Shown: piece by piece, positions 23,632 to 31,713 of the stretch | Position numbering within the stretch: position 1 is the first letter of the stretch | How the letters are laid out: the number at the start of each line of letters is the position of its first letter | Source of the DNA: CAYJHC01 sp964369465 | Lineage (GTDB): Bacteria; Bacillota; Clostridia; Peptostreptococcales; Anaerovoracaceae | Assembly (NCBI GenBank): GCA_964369465.1 | Contig: CAYJEX010000012.1 | Coordinates: forward strand, 1 to 50,976 | DNA: 50,976 nucleotides | Direction: 5' to 3' | Position numbers and translations under genes: made by a program | Notes under the pieces: model-generated | Told to the model about the DNA's origin: nothing | Seen by the model: the letters and a program-made list of their open reading frames with translations, nothing else | Databases searched by the model: none

Positions 23632-25365
23632 ATGAGTGAACAAGTAAAACACGTAATGCTAGGGAATGAAGCATTCGCAAGAGGAGCTTACGAAGCAGGT
23701 GTAAAAGTTATTTCTTCGTATCCTGGGACTCCAAGTACAGAAATCACAGAAAATGCAACAAAATATGAAAGTATGCATGTGGAATGGGCGCCAAATGAAA
23801 AAGTTGCAATGGAAGTGGCTTGTGGAGCTGGAATAGCTGGAGCAAGAGCCTTAACATGTATGAAACATGTAGGACTAAATGTGGCGGCGGATCCTTTTTT
23901 TACAGCTGCATATACAGGCGTTAATGGTGGAATTGTTGCGATAGTCGCAGATGATAATGGCTGTCATTCAAGTCAAAATGAGCAAGATTCTAGATTTTAT
24001 GCAAGAAGTGCAGGAGTGATAATGTTAGAGCCGTCAAACTCTCAGGAATGCAAGGATTACATAAAGATAGCATATGATATAAGCGAACAATACGATTCGT
24101 TAGTTCTAGTAAGATCACATACAAGAATTTCTCATTCAAGAGGAGTTGTCTCTATAGGAGAACCAAAGGAAGTTGTAGTTAAGCCTTACAAAAAAAACAT
24201 ACAAAAATATGTGGCTATGCCAGCTATGGCGAGAAGGCTACATGTTGAGCAAGAAGCAAGGTTAAATAAATTTTGCGAAGATAGCAACAAATTAGAAATA
24301 AATAAGATAGAAAAAGGAAGCGACGAAATAGGAATAATTACTTCGGGAATATGCTATCAATATGTAAAAGAAGCAATGCCTGAAGCTTCAATACTTAAAA
24401 TAGGTAGTGTGTACCCGTTGCCAAAAGAGCTAATAAAAGAGTTTGCTTCCTCAGTAAAAAAAGTGTACGTTATGGAAGAGGGAGAACCATTTATCCAAAA
24501 TCAAGTTCGATTATTAGGAATAGAAGCAACAGGAAAAGAATATTTGGGGATACAAGGAGAATATTCTACAAATAGAATCAAGGAAGTATTTGGAAAAGAA
24601 ATCCCGGAGAAATTAGATATAGAAAATGCTCCAGTTAGACCGCCATTAATGTGCGCTGGATGCCCACATAGAGCAGTTTTTCATACGCTGAAAAAACTAA
24701 AAAAGATTGTTTCGGGAGATATAGGTTGTTATACTTTGGGATCGTTGCCACCTACATCGGCAATGGATGTCTGTTTGTGTATGGGTGCATCTATAAGTAT
24801 GGCACATGGATTTGCTAAAGCTGGAGGCAGAGAAATGGAAAAAGATGTAGTTGCAGTTATAGGTGACTCTACATTTTTCCACTCGGGGATTACCGGACTT
24901 ATCAATATGGTATATAATGGTTGCAAAGGAACAGTTATGATTCTTGATAACAGAATTACTGGAATGACAGGTCATCAACATAATCCTTGCACAGGATTTA
25001 ACGCAAAAGGTGAGCCTGCACCAGAAATAGATATTAAGGCGGTGTGTCAAAGTATTGGTATCAAGAACATAGTTGAAATTGATCCTTTTGAATTAAATGA
25101 TTTGGAAAAATTAATAAAAGAAGAGTCTGAAAGAGAAGAGCTTTCTGTAATAATTACGAAAAGACCTTGCGTTCTTATTATCAAACCTACAGATTTAAAA
25201 TACTGTATTACTGAAGACTGCAAGAAATGCAAAAAATGTATGGAAATAGGATGCCCGGCTATTGAAAAACAGAGAGATGATATAGTTATAGTTAAGGAAA
25301 GATGTGTAGGCTGTGATCTTTGTACGAGAACATGTCCGTTTGGAGCGATAAAGGAGGACATATAA
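23632..25365 (+). CDS. iorA: indolepyruvate:ferredoxin oxidoreductase, alpha subunit
   Basis: 577 residues, thiamin-dependent. The order is an N-terminal pyrimidine-binding domain (SSYPGTPSTEITE, WAPNEKVAMEVACGAG), a transketolase-C-like part, the TPP-binding domain with GDSTFFHSG and Asn in NMVYNGCKG, and a C-terminal ferredoxin-like domain with clusters CKKCKKCMEIGCP and CVGCDLCTRTCP. It interconverts aryl pyruvates and aryl-acetyl-CoA with ferredoxin in the cytosol. Reversible: fermentation releases aryl-acetyl-CoA, biosynthesis consumes it. The first cluster motif departs slightly from CX2CX2CX3C, as is usual in IorA. Only one base separates it from iorB. Confidence 0.95.
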   Translation: MSEQVKHVMLGNEAFARGAYEAGVKVISSYPGTPSTEITENATKYESMHVEWAPNEKVAMEVACGAGIAGARALTCMKHVGLNVAADPFFTAAYTGVNGGIVAIVADDNGCHSSQNEQDSRFYARSAGVIMLEPSNSQECKDYIKIAYDISEQYDSLVLVRSHTRISHSRGVVSIGEPKEVVVKPYKKNIQKYVAMPAMARRLHVEQEARLNKFCEDSNKLEINKIEKGSDEIGIITSGICYQYVKEAMPEASILKIGSVYPLPKELIKEFASSVKKVYVMEEGEPFIQNQVRLLGIEATGKEYLGIQGEYSTNRIKEVFGKEIPEKLDIENAPVRPPLMCAGCPHRAVFHTLKKLKKIVSGDIGCYTLGSLPPTSAMDVCLCMGASISMAHGFAKAGGREMEKDVVAVIGDSTFFHSGITGLINMVYNGCKGTVMILDNRITGMTGHQHNPCTGFNAKGEPAPEIDIKAVCQSIGIKNIVEIDPFELNDLEKLIKEESEREELSVIITKRPCVLIIKPTDLKYCITEDCKKCKKCMEIGCPAIEKQRDDIVIVKERCVGCDLCTRTCPFGAIKEDI

Positions 25366-25366
25366 A

Positions 25367-25942
25367 ATGAAAGATTTAAACATTTTGATAGTAGGTGTAG
25401 GTGGGCAAGGTACGTTGTTAGCTAGCGTGCTTTTAGGGAATATTGCTTTGGAAAAAGGTTATGATGTAAAACTTTCGGAAGTGCATGGTATGGCACAAAG
25501 AGGGGGAAGTGTTGTAACTCACGTTAGAATTAGTGAAAATACGGTAGGATCTCCTATTATAGATGAAGGAGAAGCTGATGTTATTTTGGCATTCGAGATG
25601 TTGGAAGGGTATAGATATGTCCCTTACTTAAAAAAAGATGGTGTGATGTTCATTAATAATCAAGAGATAAATCCGATGCCTGTAATTATAGGCGCAGCCA
25701 AATATCCTGAAAACTTAGAAAATTATTTTAAAAATACATTTAAGAATGCAAAGATAATTGATGGACTAAAAATAGCTATTGAATGCGGCAATACAAAAGC
25801 GGTAAATGTAGCTCTCCTAGGGGCTTTGTCGACAAGTCTTCCTTTTGAAGAAGAAATTTGGATTAAAAAAATAGAAGAGAATATTAAACCTGCCTTTGTG
25901 GAACTGAACAAAAAAGCATTCAAGATGGGCAGAGAACAATAA
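25367..25942 (+). CDS. iorB: indolepyruvate:ferredoxin oxidoreductase, beta subunit
   Basis: 191 residues, the gamma-type (POR_N2-like) domain of 2-oxoacid oxidoreductases. It starts ILIVGVGGQGTLLAS (CoA-binding loop) and has HGMAQRGGSVVTHVR, both diagnostic. Its ribosome site AAAGGAGGAC lies inside the end of iorA. Forms the working enzyme with IorA. The normal length is about 190-200. Confidence 0.95.
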   Translation: MKDLNILIVGVGGQGTLLASVLLGNIALEKGYDVKLSEVHGMAQRGGSVVTHVRISENTVGSPIIDEGEADVILAFEMLEGYRYVPYLKKDGVMFINNQEINPMPVIIGAAKYPENLENYFKNTFKNAKIIDGLKIAIECGNTKAVNVALLGALSTSLPFEEEIWIKKIEENIKPAFVELNKKAFKMGREQ

Positions 25943-26094
25943 AATTTGATTTACTAAGTGCCATAAATTAAGAACAAATTGCACGCAATGAAGGACTAAG
26001 CACAATAGAACAGATAACATTACTCATAGACAACAACATTTAATGTGTGTTTGTTTCTGAGCTAGATAATGTAAAATGAAAAGGAGAAGTAAAT

Positions 26095-27399
26095 ATGATT
26101 TGGAATAATCCAATGGAAGCTGCAGATAGAATAACTATGAATGAATTGCAGCTTGCCAAACTTAAACAAACAATAAAACATGTATATACAAATTGTGAAC
26201 CATATAGAGTTAAAATGCAAAAAGAAGGGTTGACACCAGAAGACATTCAAACTTTAGATGACTTGAAGAAAATGCCATTTACTTATAAAGATGATTTGAG
26301 AGAAAATTACCCGTACGGAATGTTTTCTACAACATTAAGTAATATTGTAAGAATACATGCGTCGTCGGGAACGACAGGCAAGCCTACAGTTGTTGGTTAC
26401 ACGAAAAGAGACTTGGATAATTGGGCAGAATGTTTTGCAAGATGTTTAGCCATGGCAGATGGAGATAGAAAGTCTGTAGTACAAGTTGCTTATGGTTATG
26501 GACTATTCACAGGAGGATTAGGTGCACACGCAGGAGCTGAGTACGTGGGAGCATCTGTAATTCCAATGAGTAGTGGAAACACAGAGAAGCAAATTTTATT
26601 AATGAAAGATTTTAAAAGCACTGTTTTATGCTGTACTCCATCTTATGCTTTGACAATAGCAGAAGCAATAGAAAAAAATCCAGATATGTGTATTGAAGAT
26701 ATGTCGTTGAAGACGGGAATCTTTGGGGCTGAACCTTGGACAGTTGAAATGCGTAAAGAAATTGAAAAAAGATTAAATATTAGGGCGCACGATATATACG
26801 GACTTAGCGAAATACTTGGGCCGGGTGTTTCTTGTAGTTGCGAAATGCAAAATGGAATGCATATTAATGAAGATTACTTCTTGCCAGAAATAATTGACCC
26901 AGACACACTAGAAGTTTTGCCTTATGGTGAAAAGGGAGAACTTGTATTTACAACAATTGGAAAAGAGGGAATTCCTTTAATCAGATATAGGACAAGAGAC
27001 ATAGCATATCTTATGGAAGAACCGTGTGAATGTGGTAGAACGACAATTAGGATGAGTAGAGTAATGGGAAGAACAGACGATATGCTTATTATTAGAGGAG
27101 TAAATGTTTTTCCAACGCAAATTGAAACTGTAATTGCGAAATTTGAAGAATTGACAATGAATTACAAAATAGTTGTAGATAGAGTGAACAATACAGATAC
27201 ATTCGAAATTTTGGTTGAACTTGCAGAAGGTCTAGCAATTGATAATATTAAATTTATAGAGGATTTGAGAGATAGAGTTAATCATGAATTGAAATCAATA
27301 CTTGGTATCTCAGCAAAACTTACATTTCTAAATGAAGGTTCACTTCCTAGAAGTGTTGGAAAAGCAGTTAGAGTAGAAGACAAAAGGGATTTGTCGTAG
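26095..27399 (+). CDS. paaK: phenylacetate-CoA-ligase-like aryl-CoA ligase (copy 2)
   Basis: 434 residues with a good AAAGGAGAAG ribosome site. The motifs match copy 1: HASSGTTGKPTVVGYT, IYGLSEILGPGVSCSCE, YRTRDIAY and GRTDDMLIIRGVNVFPTQIE. It is clearly a paralogue of the 22294 gene but diverged along its whole length, so not a recent copy. The combination PaaK-IorAB-PaaK-ACT suggests two aryl acids served by one oxidoreductase. No terminator or good promoter is seen in the 152 bp after iorB, so readthrough from the same operon is likely. Confidence 0.9.
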   Translation: MIWNNPMEAADRITMNELQLAKLKQTIKHVYTNCEPYRVKMQKEGLTPEDIQTLDDLKKMPFTYKDDLRENYPYGMFSTTLSNIVRIHASSGTTGKPTVVGYTKRDLDNWAECFARCLAMADGDRKSVVQVAYGYGLFTGGLGAHAGAEYVGASVIPMSSGNTEKQILLMKDFKSTVLCCTPSYALTIAEAIEKNPDMCIEDMSLKTGIFGAEPWTVEMRKEIEKRLNIRAHDIYGLSEILGPGVSCSCEMQNGMHINEDYFLPEIIDPDTLEVLPYGEKGELVFTTIGKEGIPLIRYRTRDIAYLMEEPCECGRTTIRMSRVMGRTDDMLIIRGVNVFPTQIETVIAKFEELTMNYKIVVDRVNNTDTFEILVELAEGLAIDNIKFIEDLRDRVNHELKSILGISAKLTFLNEGSLPRSVGKAVRVEDKRDLS

Positions 27400-27414
27400 A
27401 AAGGTGGTGCTATT

Positions 27415-27843
27415 ATGATGGTAAAGCAAATATCTGTATATTTAGAAAACAGACCTGGAAGGCTAGCGGCTTTTACAGAAGCTTTAGCAGACTGCGATGT
27501 GAATATGAAAGCAATCTGTATTGCTGATACAGTAGATTTTGGGATTTTACGTTGTATCGTTGATGATTCTGAAAAAGCAGTTTCAAAATTAAAGGAAGCT
27601 GGATTTGCAGCTAGTATTACAGAAGTAATTGCATTGGGGATTGATGATTCACCAGGCGGCCTAGATCAGGCAGCAGAATTACTTAACGATGCAAAAATAA
27701 GTATAGAATATATTTATTCGTTTATGAAATCAGTGAATGGAAATGCTGTGATCATTTTCAGGGTAGATGATACAGAGAGAGCTATAGAGGTCTTGAAATC
27801 TGGAGGAGTTCAACTTTACTCCACAAAAGAATTAGCTGAATAA
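27415..27843 (+). CDS. tandem ACT-domain amino-acid-binding protein
   Basis: 142 residues made of two ACT domains (about 3-70 and 72-140). The first opens QISVYLENRPGRLAAFTEALAD, the second SIEYIYSFMKSVNGNAVIIFRV with the preceding GLDQAAELL helix. Such free-standing ACT pairs commonly sit next to PaaK and IOR genes and probably bind an aromatic amino acid to regulate a partner enzyme. It starts 15 bp after the ligase (GGTGG ribosome site; ATG at 27415 or 27418) and ends the operon at a terminator. Confidence 0.88.
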   Translation: MMVKQISVYLENRPGRLAAFTEALADCDVNMKAICIADTVDFGILRCIVDDSEKAVSKLKEAGFAASITEVIALGIDDSPGGLDQAAELLNDAKISIEYIYSFMKSVNGNAVIIFRVDDTERAIEVLKSGGVQLYSTKELAE

Positions 27844-27878
27844 ATCAAATCACACAACTTGGACTAGAATTCAAAACG

Positions 27879-27922
27879 AGGAGCAATGAGATAAAGGAGC
27901 GATTTACGAAATTGCTCCTTTT
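27879..27922 (+). terminator. terminator with two alternative left arms
   Basis: AGGAGCAAT (27879-27887) pairs perfectly with ATTGCTCCT (27911-27919). AAAGGAGC (27894-27901) can instead pair with GCTCCTTT (27914-27921). Both use the same right arm before TTTT. Either form ends the aryl-acid operon. The rest of the gap to 28160 is AT-rich, with a T-rich palindrome at 28056-28079 and no evident gene. Confidence 0.75.
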
Positions 27923-28160
27923 GCATTGTGTTTAAAATGTTTTGTATATTTATAGAAGAATACATTGTTATGTGTTTACTAATACTGCACAAGTTTAGTT
28001 ATATATTTTGTTTTTGAAAATGTCATTTTTTGCTATTGTATTTTTGAATATTTAATTTTTTGTTTTCTAAAACAAAAAAGAAAACGAATAAAACCAATAT
28101 ATAACTTTTTGTTTATGTTTAAATGAAATAAAATACAACTATAAATTATAGATCAAGGGT

Positions 28161-28188
28161 TTGAAAAGCTTGGTAAATTATGTATTAT
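28161..28188 (+). promoter_or_regulatory. promoter of saccharopine-dehydrogenase-like copy 2
   Basis: TTGAAA (28161-28166), a 16-bp spacer, TATTAT (28183-28188). This gives a leader of about 60 nt before the ATG at 28257. Confidence 0.5.
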
Positions 28189-28256
28189 ATAACGAAAGCT
28201 GAGATGCCAAGAATAAATTATATTATGTAGCCTGCGAATGGCGGAATGGAGAGAAA

Positions 28257-29483
28257 ATGAAGAAAATATTTCTATTAGGTACAGGTGCACAAGGTTCTAC
28301 TGTTGCACAAAGAATGGATGAAGAACCAAATGTTGCGGAAATAATATGTGCTGACTATGATATGAATGCAGTAAATAATTTGGTTAAAATATTGAAGAAG
28401 GGAAAGGGCGTTCAAGTTGATGCAACTAACAAAGATAATATTGTTGCGGCAGCAAAAGGTTGCGATATTATTGTTAATGCACTTCCGTTGAAATATGGTC
28501 CAAAAGTATTAAATGCTGCATTAGAGATTGGAGCGGATTATCAAGATTTTGCTGCGGCAGAATCGCCAGAATTGCATGAAGATTGGATTGAAGGTATCAG
28601 AGTAATGTATAAAGAATATGGTCCTAAGTTTGCTGCGAATGGAAAGACAGCAATAATTGGAACAGGCTCGGCTCCAGGAGTAGTTTGTGTAGTAGCAAGA
28701 AATGCGATGAAATATTTAGATAGTTGTGAAACAATTTATTTCAATATATATGAAGGAGTAGAATCTAAGAGATTTCTTCCATTCTGGTGGTCTCCTGTAA
28801 CTGCTTTAGGAGATATGACGGATCAGGCGTATGCGTATATTGACGGCAAAATTGTAGAAACAGAGCCTCATAGCTTACCTATAAAAAGAACATATAGAGG
28901 AATAGATAAAGAAGTTACTCTTGTGGAGCATGCACATGATGAGCCTGTATATATTGGGATGAATGCAGATACTCATTTCAAAGGATGTAAAAATTCATAT
29001 TTTAAATATGGCGGTATAGGAGTTGACTTTGCGTCTCCACTTTACAGAGCTGGATTACTTTCAAAAGAAAAAGAAACAATAAGTGGAGTAGAGATAGCGC
29101 CATTTGATGTAGTACTTGCACATATTCCGCCTGCACCTAAGTTCGCATCTGAAATTCAAGAAATACTTGATGAAGGACTAGAATCAGATACAGGTGCTTG
29201 TGTTGTGGAAGCGTATGGAGAAAAAGATGGAAAGAAAGTCTTGGTTGAAACATATGTAAATTCACTCGGATGTGTAGACGCATTTGCAAAATCAGGCTTG
29301 ACAGGTGAAATGTATTTCACAGGGCAAGGTGGATCTTTGTTTACGAAAATGTTAGTAAATGATAAGGTTGAAACAAAAGGATTAATCAGTTCAGATATGT
29401 TGTCGTTTGAAGAAGTGGATTACTATTTAGAGGCAGCTAAAGAATTAGAGATTACAATTGATGTTGAAGTTAAAGAAATATAA
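28257..29483 (+). CDS. saccharopine-dehydrogenase-like NAD(P) oxidoreductase (copy 2)
   Basis: 408 residues. The N-terminal Rossmann fold has LLGTGAQGSTVAQR and an acidic strand-two end (CADYD). The C-terminal catalytic fold follows. It is collinear with the 2958 gene over its full length, with several identical blocks (EIICADYD, IGTGSAPG, SGVEIAPFDV). The substrate is unknown. It lies upstream of a symporter pair and an amidohydrolase, so it may act on an amino acid or opine delivered by them. An imperfect hairpin follows 60 bp after the stop. Confidence 0.85.
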   Translation: MKKIFLLGTGAQGSTVAQRMDEEPNVAEIICADYDMNAVNNLVKILKKGKGVQVDATNKDNIVAAAKGCDIIVNALPLKYGPKVLNAALEIGADYQDFAAAESPELHEDWIEGIRVMYKEYGPKFAANGKTAIIGTGSAPGVVCVVARNAMKYLDSCETIYFNIYEGVESKRFLPFWWSPVTALGDMTDQAYAYIDGKIVETEPHSLPIKRTYRGIDKEVTLVEHAHDEPVYIGMNADTHFKGCKNSYFKYGGIGVDFASPLYRAGLLSKEKETISGVEIAPFDVVLAHIPPAPKFASEIQEILDEGLESDTGACVVEAYGEKDGKKVLVETYVNSLGCVDAFAKSGLTGEMYFTGQGGSLFTKMLVNDKVETKGLISSDMLSFEEVDYYLEAAKELEITIDVEVKEI

Positions 29484-29542
29484 AAATCTAGTATATCAAT
29501 TGGATAAAAGATAGATAATAGAATAAGAACAGGTTGAGTTGT

Positions 29543-29590
29543 GCCGGTCGCCTAATGGTTAGAAGTAGATCTAATGATTAGTAGGCCGGT
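29543..29590. repeat. long imperfect hairpin downstream of the dehydrogenase
   Basis: Arms 29543-29562 and 29571-29590 are complementary at about 14 of 20 positions (CCGG, CTAAT and TTAG blocks match) around an 8-nt loop. ATTATTAT rather than a T run follows, so it is a weak terminator or a processed 3' structure. The remainder of 29591-29680 shows nothing clear. Confidence 0.5.
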
Positions 29591-29680
29591 ATTATTATGC
29601 TAAAATATTGCGAGATTTGTGCGACGTGGTTTATGACGGATGTGTTAAAATTGTCACAATATTTTGGTGCAAAATCGCAA

Positions 29681-29727
29681 AATAGTCTTTAAGGACTATT
29701 ACAAAAAAATATGTATAAGTGTAGTAT
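29681..29727 (+). promoter_or_regulatory. promoter with a 20-bp palindromic operator before the symporter pair
   Basis: AATAGTCTTT (29681-29690) and AAGGACTATT (29691-29700) form a palindrome with one mismatched pair. Its last two bases are the first of the -35 TTACAA (29699-29704), which is followed after 17 bp by TAGTAT (29722-29727). A dimeric regulator bound here would touch RNA polymerase at -35. The regulator is unknown. Confidence 0.5.
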
Positions 29728-29821
29728 TAAATAGAAGAGCGGCAGAGAATATATTATTTTTAAATTAAATCGTCGTTGCTCAAGAAATTATTTCTATATT
29801 AATAAGGAAAGGAGAAAAGAA

Positions 29822-30073
29822 ATGACAGGACGTAAAATGTCAAAGAAAACATTAGTAATCACTATATTACTAGTAATAGGTTTTGCTTTTATGGAGTTTC
29901 CAGGAGTTTTCTTTTTCCAATCTAAAGTTGAACCATTCATATTTGGCCTCCCATTCATTTATGGCTACATAATTTGTTGGTGGGTTTATATGTGTGCAGT
30001 GTTATTTTATGCATATAAAGTTAACTTTGGATTCGAAAAAGTTGAAGATGAAAAAGGAGGTGAAGTCAAATGA
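29822..30073 (+). CDS. small membrane subunit of a sodium symporter (DUF3311/YhdT-like)
   Basis: 83 residues with two membrane helices (about 9-32 and 38-65) and a charged C-terminus. GGAAAGGAGAAAAG supports the ATG at 29822. The stop overlaps the next start as ATGA (30070-30073), so translation of the two is coupled. Small two-helix proteins of the DUF3311/YhdT kind sit before PanF-like sodium symporters in many bacteria; this one has that layout, including the FxFGLPFxxxY segment. Probably a structural or targeting partner of the symporter. Confidence 0.75.
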   Translation: MTGRKMSKKTLVITILLVIGFAFMEFPGVFFFQSKVEPFIFGLPFIYGYIICWWVYMCAVLFYAYKVNFGFEKVEDEKGGEVK

Positions 30074-31578
30074 GTGGACAAGATATAGGCGCTATTTTGA
30101 TTATATTTTTATTCATGCTAATCCCATTGATTATGGGTGCTATCGCAGGTAAAAAATCACTTCCAACATCAGAAGACTTCTTCGTACAAGGAAGAGGTAT
30201 GGGTTCTGTAGCTGTATTCTTTACAGTAGCAGCAACATGGTGGAGTTCATTTGCATTTTTAGGATCGAATGGATTATTCTACACAAGTGGTCCTTTATAT
30301 TGGACTGCAATCGCATGGAATATCTTTTTCGGTGTAATGTACTATGTAATTGGTAAAAGAGTATGGTACTTTGGTAGAGAAAATAACTATATCACACCAA
30401 AAGATTTCTTTAAACATCAGTATGGTTCAGTTAAACTAGGTAATGTTGTAGCTATCGTTATGTTGATATTTACAATACCTTATCTGCAAATTCAACTTTC
30501 TGGTGGAGCTTATCTAATTGAAGTTGCATCAAATGGAGTAATTCCTTTTGAGTGGGCTGCTTTATTGTTCTATGTAGTAATCATCATATATGTATGGTCA
30601 GGTGGACTAAGAGCTGTTGCTTGGACAGATATATTCTATGGAGTACTATTATTCTTCGGTATGGTATACGCTGGTATATATGTTGCAGGAGAAGTTGGAG
30701 GACCATCAGGAGTATTCGAGGAGTTAGCAGTAGTTAAACCTGAGCACTTGCACCTAGGCGAAGGAATGTGGATGGGATGGCTTGCGATGTTTATAATCAC
30801 ACCAGTTGGATCATTCATGGGACCTCAGCTTTGGACAAGAATGTATGCGGTTAAATCTCCAAAACTATTTAGCTTGATGCCATTCTTGCTAGCAGTTGCG
30901 GCTATCGCATATATAGGTTCAATGCTTGTTGGAAATACAGGAGTTGTATTAGAGCCAACATTTATTGAAGATGGTAATACACCTGACAAAATACTTCCAG
31001 TAATGCTTTATGATTATGCTCCGTTTATTCTTGCTTCATTAATAATCGCTTGTGGTGCGGCAGCAGCAATGTCTACTGCAAACTCTCAAATACACGCTAT
31101 GTCGGCGGTATGGACAGTTGACTTCCACAAAGCTTATATCAACAAGAATATGACTGAAAAACAACTAGTTTGGGTTGGACGTTGGTGCATACTTATCTTA
31201 TCGGCTATCGCATATGTAATGTGTCTATATGTACCTGGACTTCTAGTTACAATAGGTTTAGTTGCACTTGCAGGAACAGCTCAAGTTATGGTTCCAACAG
31301 TTGGAGCTTTATTCTGGAAGAGAGCTAATGTACCTGGCGCTATGGCAGGATTACTTTCAGGACTTACAGTATTAGTAGTATTTACATTCTTGCCAATAGT
31401 AACAGGAGATCCTTCTTCAATCGAATTCTTAGGACCTTTTGCTAAAGGTGGAGTAACATTATTATCGTTCTTAGTAAACATCGTAGTATTCGTTGTTGTT
31501 TGTCTAGCAACTAAGCCAAGACCAATAGCTTTAATCGAAGAAATTAAAGAACAATACAAAGGTTTCTACAAAGTATAA
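30070..31578 (+). CDS. sodium:solute symporter (SSS family), partner of the small subunit
   Basis: 502 residues, about 13 membrane helices. SSS motifs: SEDFFVQGRGMGSVAVFF near the N-terminus, the VWSGGLRAVAWTDIFYG core segment and AAAAMSTANSQIHAMSA with the sodium-site Ser/Thr. The organisation with a small upstream subunit is like PanF-type permeases, but the cargo cannot be read. It is flanked by an oxidoreductase and an amidohydrolase, so an amino-acid-like or amide substrate is likely. A strong terminator follows 31 bp after the stop. Confidence 0.9.
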   Translation: MSGQDIGAILIIFLFMLIPLIMGAIAGKKSLPTSEDFFVQGRGMGSVAVFFTVAATWWSSFAFLGSNGLFYTSGPLYWTAIAWNIFFGVMYYVIGKRVWYFGRENNYITPKDFFKHQYGSVKLGNVVAIVMLIFTIPYLQIQLSGGAYLIEVASNGVIPFEWAALLFYVVIIIYVWSGGLRAVAWTDIFYGVLLFFGMVYAGIYVAGEVGGPSGVFEELAVVKPEHLHLGEGMWMGWLAMFIITPVGSFMGPQLWTRMYAVKSPKLFSLMPFLLAVAAIAYIGSMLVGNTGVVLEPTFIEDGNTPDKILPVMLYDYAPFILASLIIACGAAAAMSTANSQIHAMSAVWTVDFHKAYINKNMTEKQLVWVGRWCILILSAIAYVMCLYVPGLLVTIGLVALAGTAQVMVPTVGALFWKRANVPGAMAGLLSGLTVLVVFTFLPIVTGDPSSIEFLGPFAKGGVTLLSFLVNIVVFVVVCLATKPRPIALIEEIKEQYKGFYKV

Positions 31579-31609
31579 TTTCATTGTTTCGTTACAATGA
31601 TAAACTTAT

Positions 31610-31635
31610 AAAAGTGGCAAAGATTTGCCACTTTT
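31610..31635. terminator. Rho-independent terminator
   Basis: AAAAGTGGCAAA, a GA centre and TTTGCCACTTTT form a perfect 12-bp inverted repeat after the symporter. Confidence 0.85.
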
Positions 31636-31644
31636 ATATTATAA

Positions 31645-31674
31645 TTGAAACTAAGGAGCTAATAAGTGTATATA
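31645..31674 (+). promoter_or_regulatory. promoter of the amidohydrolase
   Basis: TTGAAA (31645-31650), an 18-bp spacer, TATATA (31669-31674). It lies directly after a terminator, so this gene is a separate unit. Confidence 0.5.
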
Positions 31675-31713
31675 TAGATAACAAAACGATAAATTTTTGA
31701 AGGGAGATCTAAA

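Noticed and set aside
28056..28079. T-rich palindrome as terminator
   Set aside because: The centre is only 2 bases and arms are A/T apart from one pair; it lies in a very AT-rich stretch, so chance is likely.
29664..29680. Possible third sigma-54 promoter (TTTGGTGCAAAATCGC)
   Set aside because: GG and GC are separated by 9 bases, not 10, and the -12 element lacks TTGC.
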